A stretch of 64,000 bases of DNA from Clostridiaceae bacterium (GTDB lineage Bacteria; Bacillota; Clostridia; Lachnospirales; Lachnospiraceae), in the NCBI GenBank assembly GCA_910575795.1, contig CAJTGE010000018.1:28353-92352 (forward strand), in the 5' to 3' direction. Made by a program: the position numbers and the translations under genes. Shown here piece after piece: positions 62,986 to 64,000 of the stretch (the first letter of the stretch is position 1; every line of letters starts with the position of its first letter). The notes under the pieces are model-generated. The model was not told the origin of the DNA. It saw only the letters and a list, made by a program, of their open reading frames with translations, and made no database searches.

Positions 62986-63766
62986 AATCCTCCAGGCCCT
63001 CCAGGGAAATCTCCTCTGCCCCTTCTGTGTCCCGGGCCTCTATGTACATGTCGCCAAAAGGCGCTTCCTGGCTTAAATACACGCTGCCGATCTTCATCAG
63101 CTCCAGCACGGCCAGAAAGGTCACCACCACGTCCAAGCGGTCAGTGCGGCGCTTTAGAACCTCGTGAAAGCGAAAACGCCTGTGCGTCCTGGCATACTCC
63201 ATCACAGATCCGATCCGCTGCTCTAAGCTGACCGATTCCTTGCGGATGGCGCCGAAACGGCTCCGGATCGGATCGATCCTGTCCTCGCTCCGCTTCATGA
63301 CCGACTGAAAAATCTTCTGCAGCTTGGCCAGCGTTAAGCCCTCTAAGAGGCTGTCCAGATCAACCGGCGCCTCATGCCTGGCCACCTCCTTCGGGATATC
63401 GGGTTCCCGGTAGAGAATAAGCTGCGCGTCCTGCTCCAGCTCCATAAGCTCACGGGCCATATATTTGTACATCTTATATTCCAGCAGGCGGCGCGCCAGC
63501 TCTGCTCTCGGATCCTCCTCTTCCTCCTCTTCCTCCCTGGCGGGCAGAAGCATCCGCGACTTGATGTCAATCAGCGTGGCCGCCATGACTAAAAAGTCGC
63601 TGACCACGTCCAGATCCTCCTCCTCCATGCGGCTGACATAGTCCAAATACTGCTCCGTGATCAGAACGATGGGAATGTCGTAGATACTGACTTTATTTTT
63701 CTCGATCAGATGCAGCAGCAGATCAAGCGGGCCTTCAAAGTTATCGAGCTTGTAGGAAAGAACCAT
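62969..63766 (-). CDS. scpA: Segregation and condensation protein A
   Basis: A 265-residue kleisin. N-terminal YKLDNFEGPLDLLLHLIEKN, then VSDFLVMAATLIDIKSRMLL and an acidic run (REEEEEEEDPRAELARRLLE); the C-terminal winged helix (LERLTDRLDVVVTFLAVLEL-like, MKIGSVYLSQEAPFGDMY) binds the SMC head. It starts 14 nt after the metallophosphoesterase stop, so they are probably cotranscribed. Confidence 0.94.
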   Translation of the reverse strand: MVLSYKLDNFEGPLDLLLHLIEKNKVSIYDIPIVLITEQYLDYVSRMEEEDLDVVSDFLVMAATLIDIKSRMLLPAREEEEEEEDPRAELARRLLEYKMYKYMARELMELEQDAQLILYREPDIPKEVARHEAPVDLDSLLEGLTLAKLQKIFQSVMKRSEDRIDPIRSRFGAIRKESVSLEQRIGSVMEYARTHRRFRFHEVLKRRTDRLDVVVTFLAVLELMKIGSVYLSQEAPFGDMYIEARDTEGAEEISLEGLEDFDEKK

Positions 63767-63779
63767 TCCAAAACCTCCC

Positions 63780-64000
63780 TTAACAGCCGTCCCCGCCGCC
63801 GCGGATCGTCACCCACACGAGATGCGGCCGATCGTTCAGACGGATATTGATCGAATGCGTGCCGAGCCCCCGGCTCACAATCATCGTCTTTCCCTCCCGG
63901 TCAAAACGCCCCGCGCACCAGGGCAGGAAAAAATGGTACTGCGGCGTCATCACGCCGCCCAGGAACGGGATCCGGATGGTGCCCCCGTGAAAATGTCCGG
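63780..64000 (-). CDS. Metallophosphoesterase, C-terminal part (YkuE-like; partial)
   Basis: The last 73 codons lie in the window; the gene enters from the right edge. The opening GHFHGGTIRIPFLGG carries the metal-binding His pair in the G-H-x-H-G-G form of calcineurin-like phosphoesterases, and SRGLGTHSINIRLNDRPHLV fits the YkuE-like end. The domain before it is not visible. Confidence 0.85.
   Translation of the reverse strand, partial: GHFHGGTIRIPFLGGVMTPQYHFFLPWCAGRFDREGKTMIVSRGLGTHSINIRLNDRPHLVWVTIRGGGDGC

Overview
The window looks like the chromosome of a GC-rich, spore-forming Clostridia member, most likely Lachnospiraceae. Supporting signs are the order dgt-dnaG-rpoD-trmK-nif3, ispH overlapping an S1-domain gene, cdaA-cdaR, a flavodiiron-rubredoxin-reductase fusion, an ANTAR regulator beside a glutamine-synthetase-like gene, and a SPOR amidase behind a sigma-K-like promoter. 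No rRNA, tRNA, CRISPR array or prophage was found. The family assignment is inference; species cannot be named from sequence reading alone.

Layout. 1-1.3 kb: a tyrosine recombinase beside two inverted 27-bp sites that bracket a promoter-bearing segment, with the start of an unseen gene at the left edge; this is a probable invertible promoter switch. 1.6-4.2 kb: an ABC importer whose permease and ATPase are one polypeptide. 4.2-7.9 kb: a HAD phosphatase, an ECF S component, a cytidylate-kinase-like protein and an RlmD-type methyltransferase with a decayed tail. 8.3-9.8 kb: an AT-rich AbiE toxin-antitoxin island. 9.9-14.9 kb: a secreted Gly/Tyr/Cys-rich protein, a two-component system, a spore-type amidase and a membrane XRE regulator. 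15.2-19.0 kb: dapF, an ANTAR regulator, a degenerate glutamine-synthetase-like gene and a DapF paralogue in which both catalytic cysteines are serine. 19.2-26.9 kb: AI-2E-family permease, aminotransferase, Wzy-like polymerase, an HPr-like protein, then cdaR-cdaA with two unknown membrane proteins. 27.5-31.1 kb: a MacAB-like efflux set. 31.2-34.1 kb: a malate/tartrate dehydrogenase and guaB. 34.5-42 kb: apbE, a NusG-II protein, fdpF, an SseB-like protein and a chemoreceptor. 42.3-48.3 kb: S1-ispH-cmk, a BaiN-like flavoprotein, polyphosphate:AMP phosphotransferase and a DUF3783 protein. 48.5-57.2 kb: DUF1848, a nucleoside kinase and the nif3-trmK-rpoD-dnaG-dgt macromolecular-synthesis cluster. 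57.5-64 kb: an AgcS symporter, hflX, a TPR lipoprotein, dut, scpB-scpA and the end of a metallophosphoesterase gene.

The intergenic regions are rich in small palindromic elements. One superfamily has termini resembling GTTACTGTTCACGG; several copies carry 8-bp target duplications, one copy sits exactly on the dut stop codon, and two lie in tandem. A second family (TGTACTC...GAGTACA) forms hairpins 25-90 nt upstream of five unrelated genes. A third, 166-bp palindrome has inserted into one copy of the second family.

The points most worth following up are the invertible promoter switch (1-1298), the dapF/ANTAR/GS-like/dapF-like locus (15.2-19.0 kb), the hairpin family in 5' leaders, and the mobile mini-elements with target duplications.
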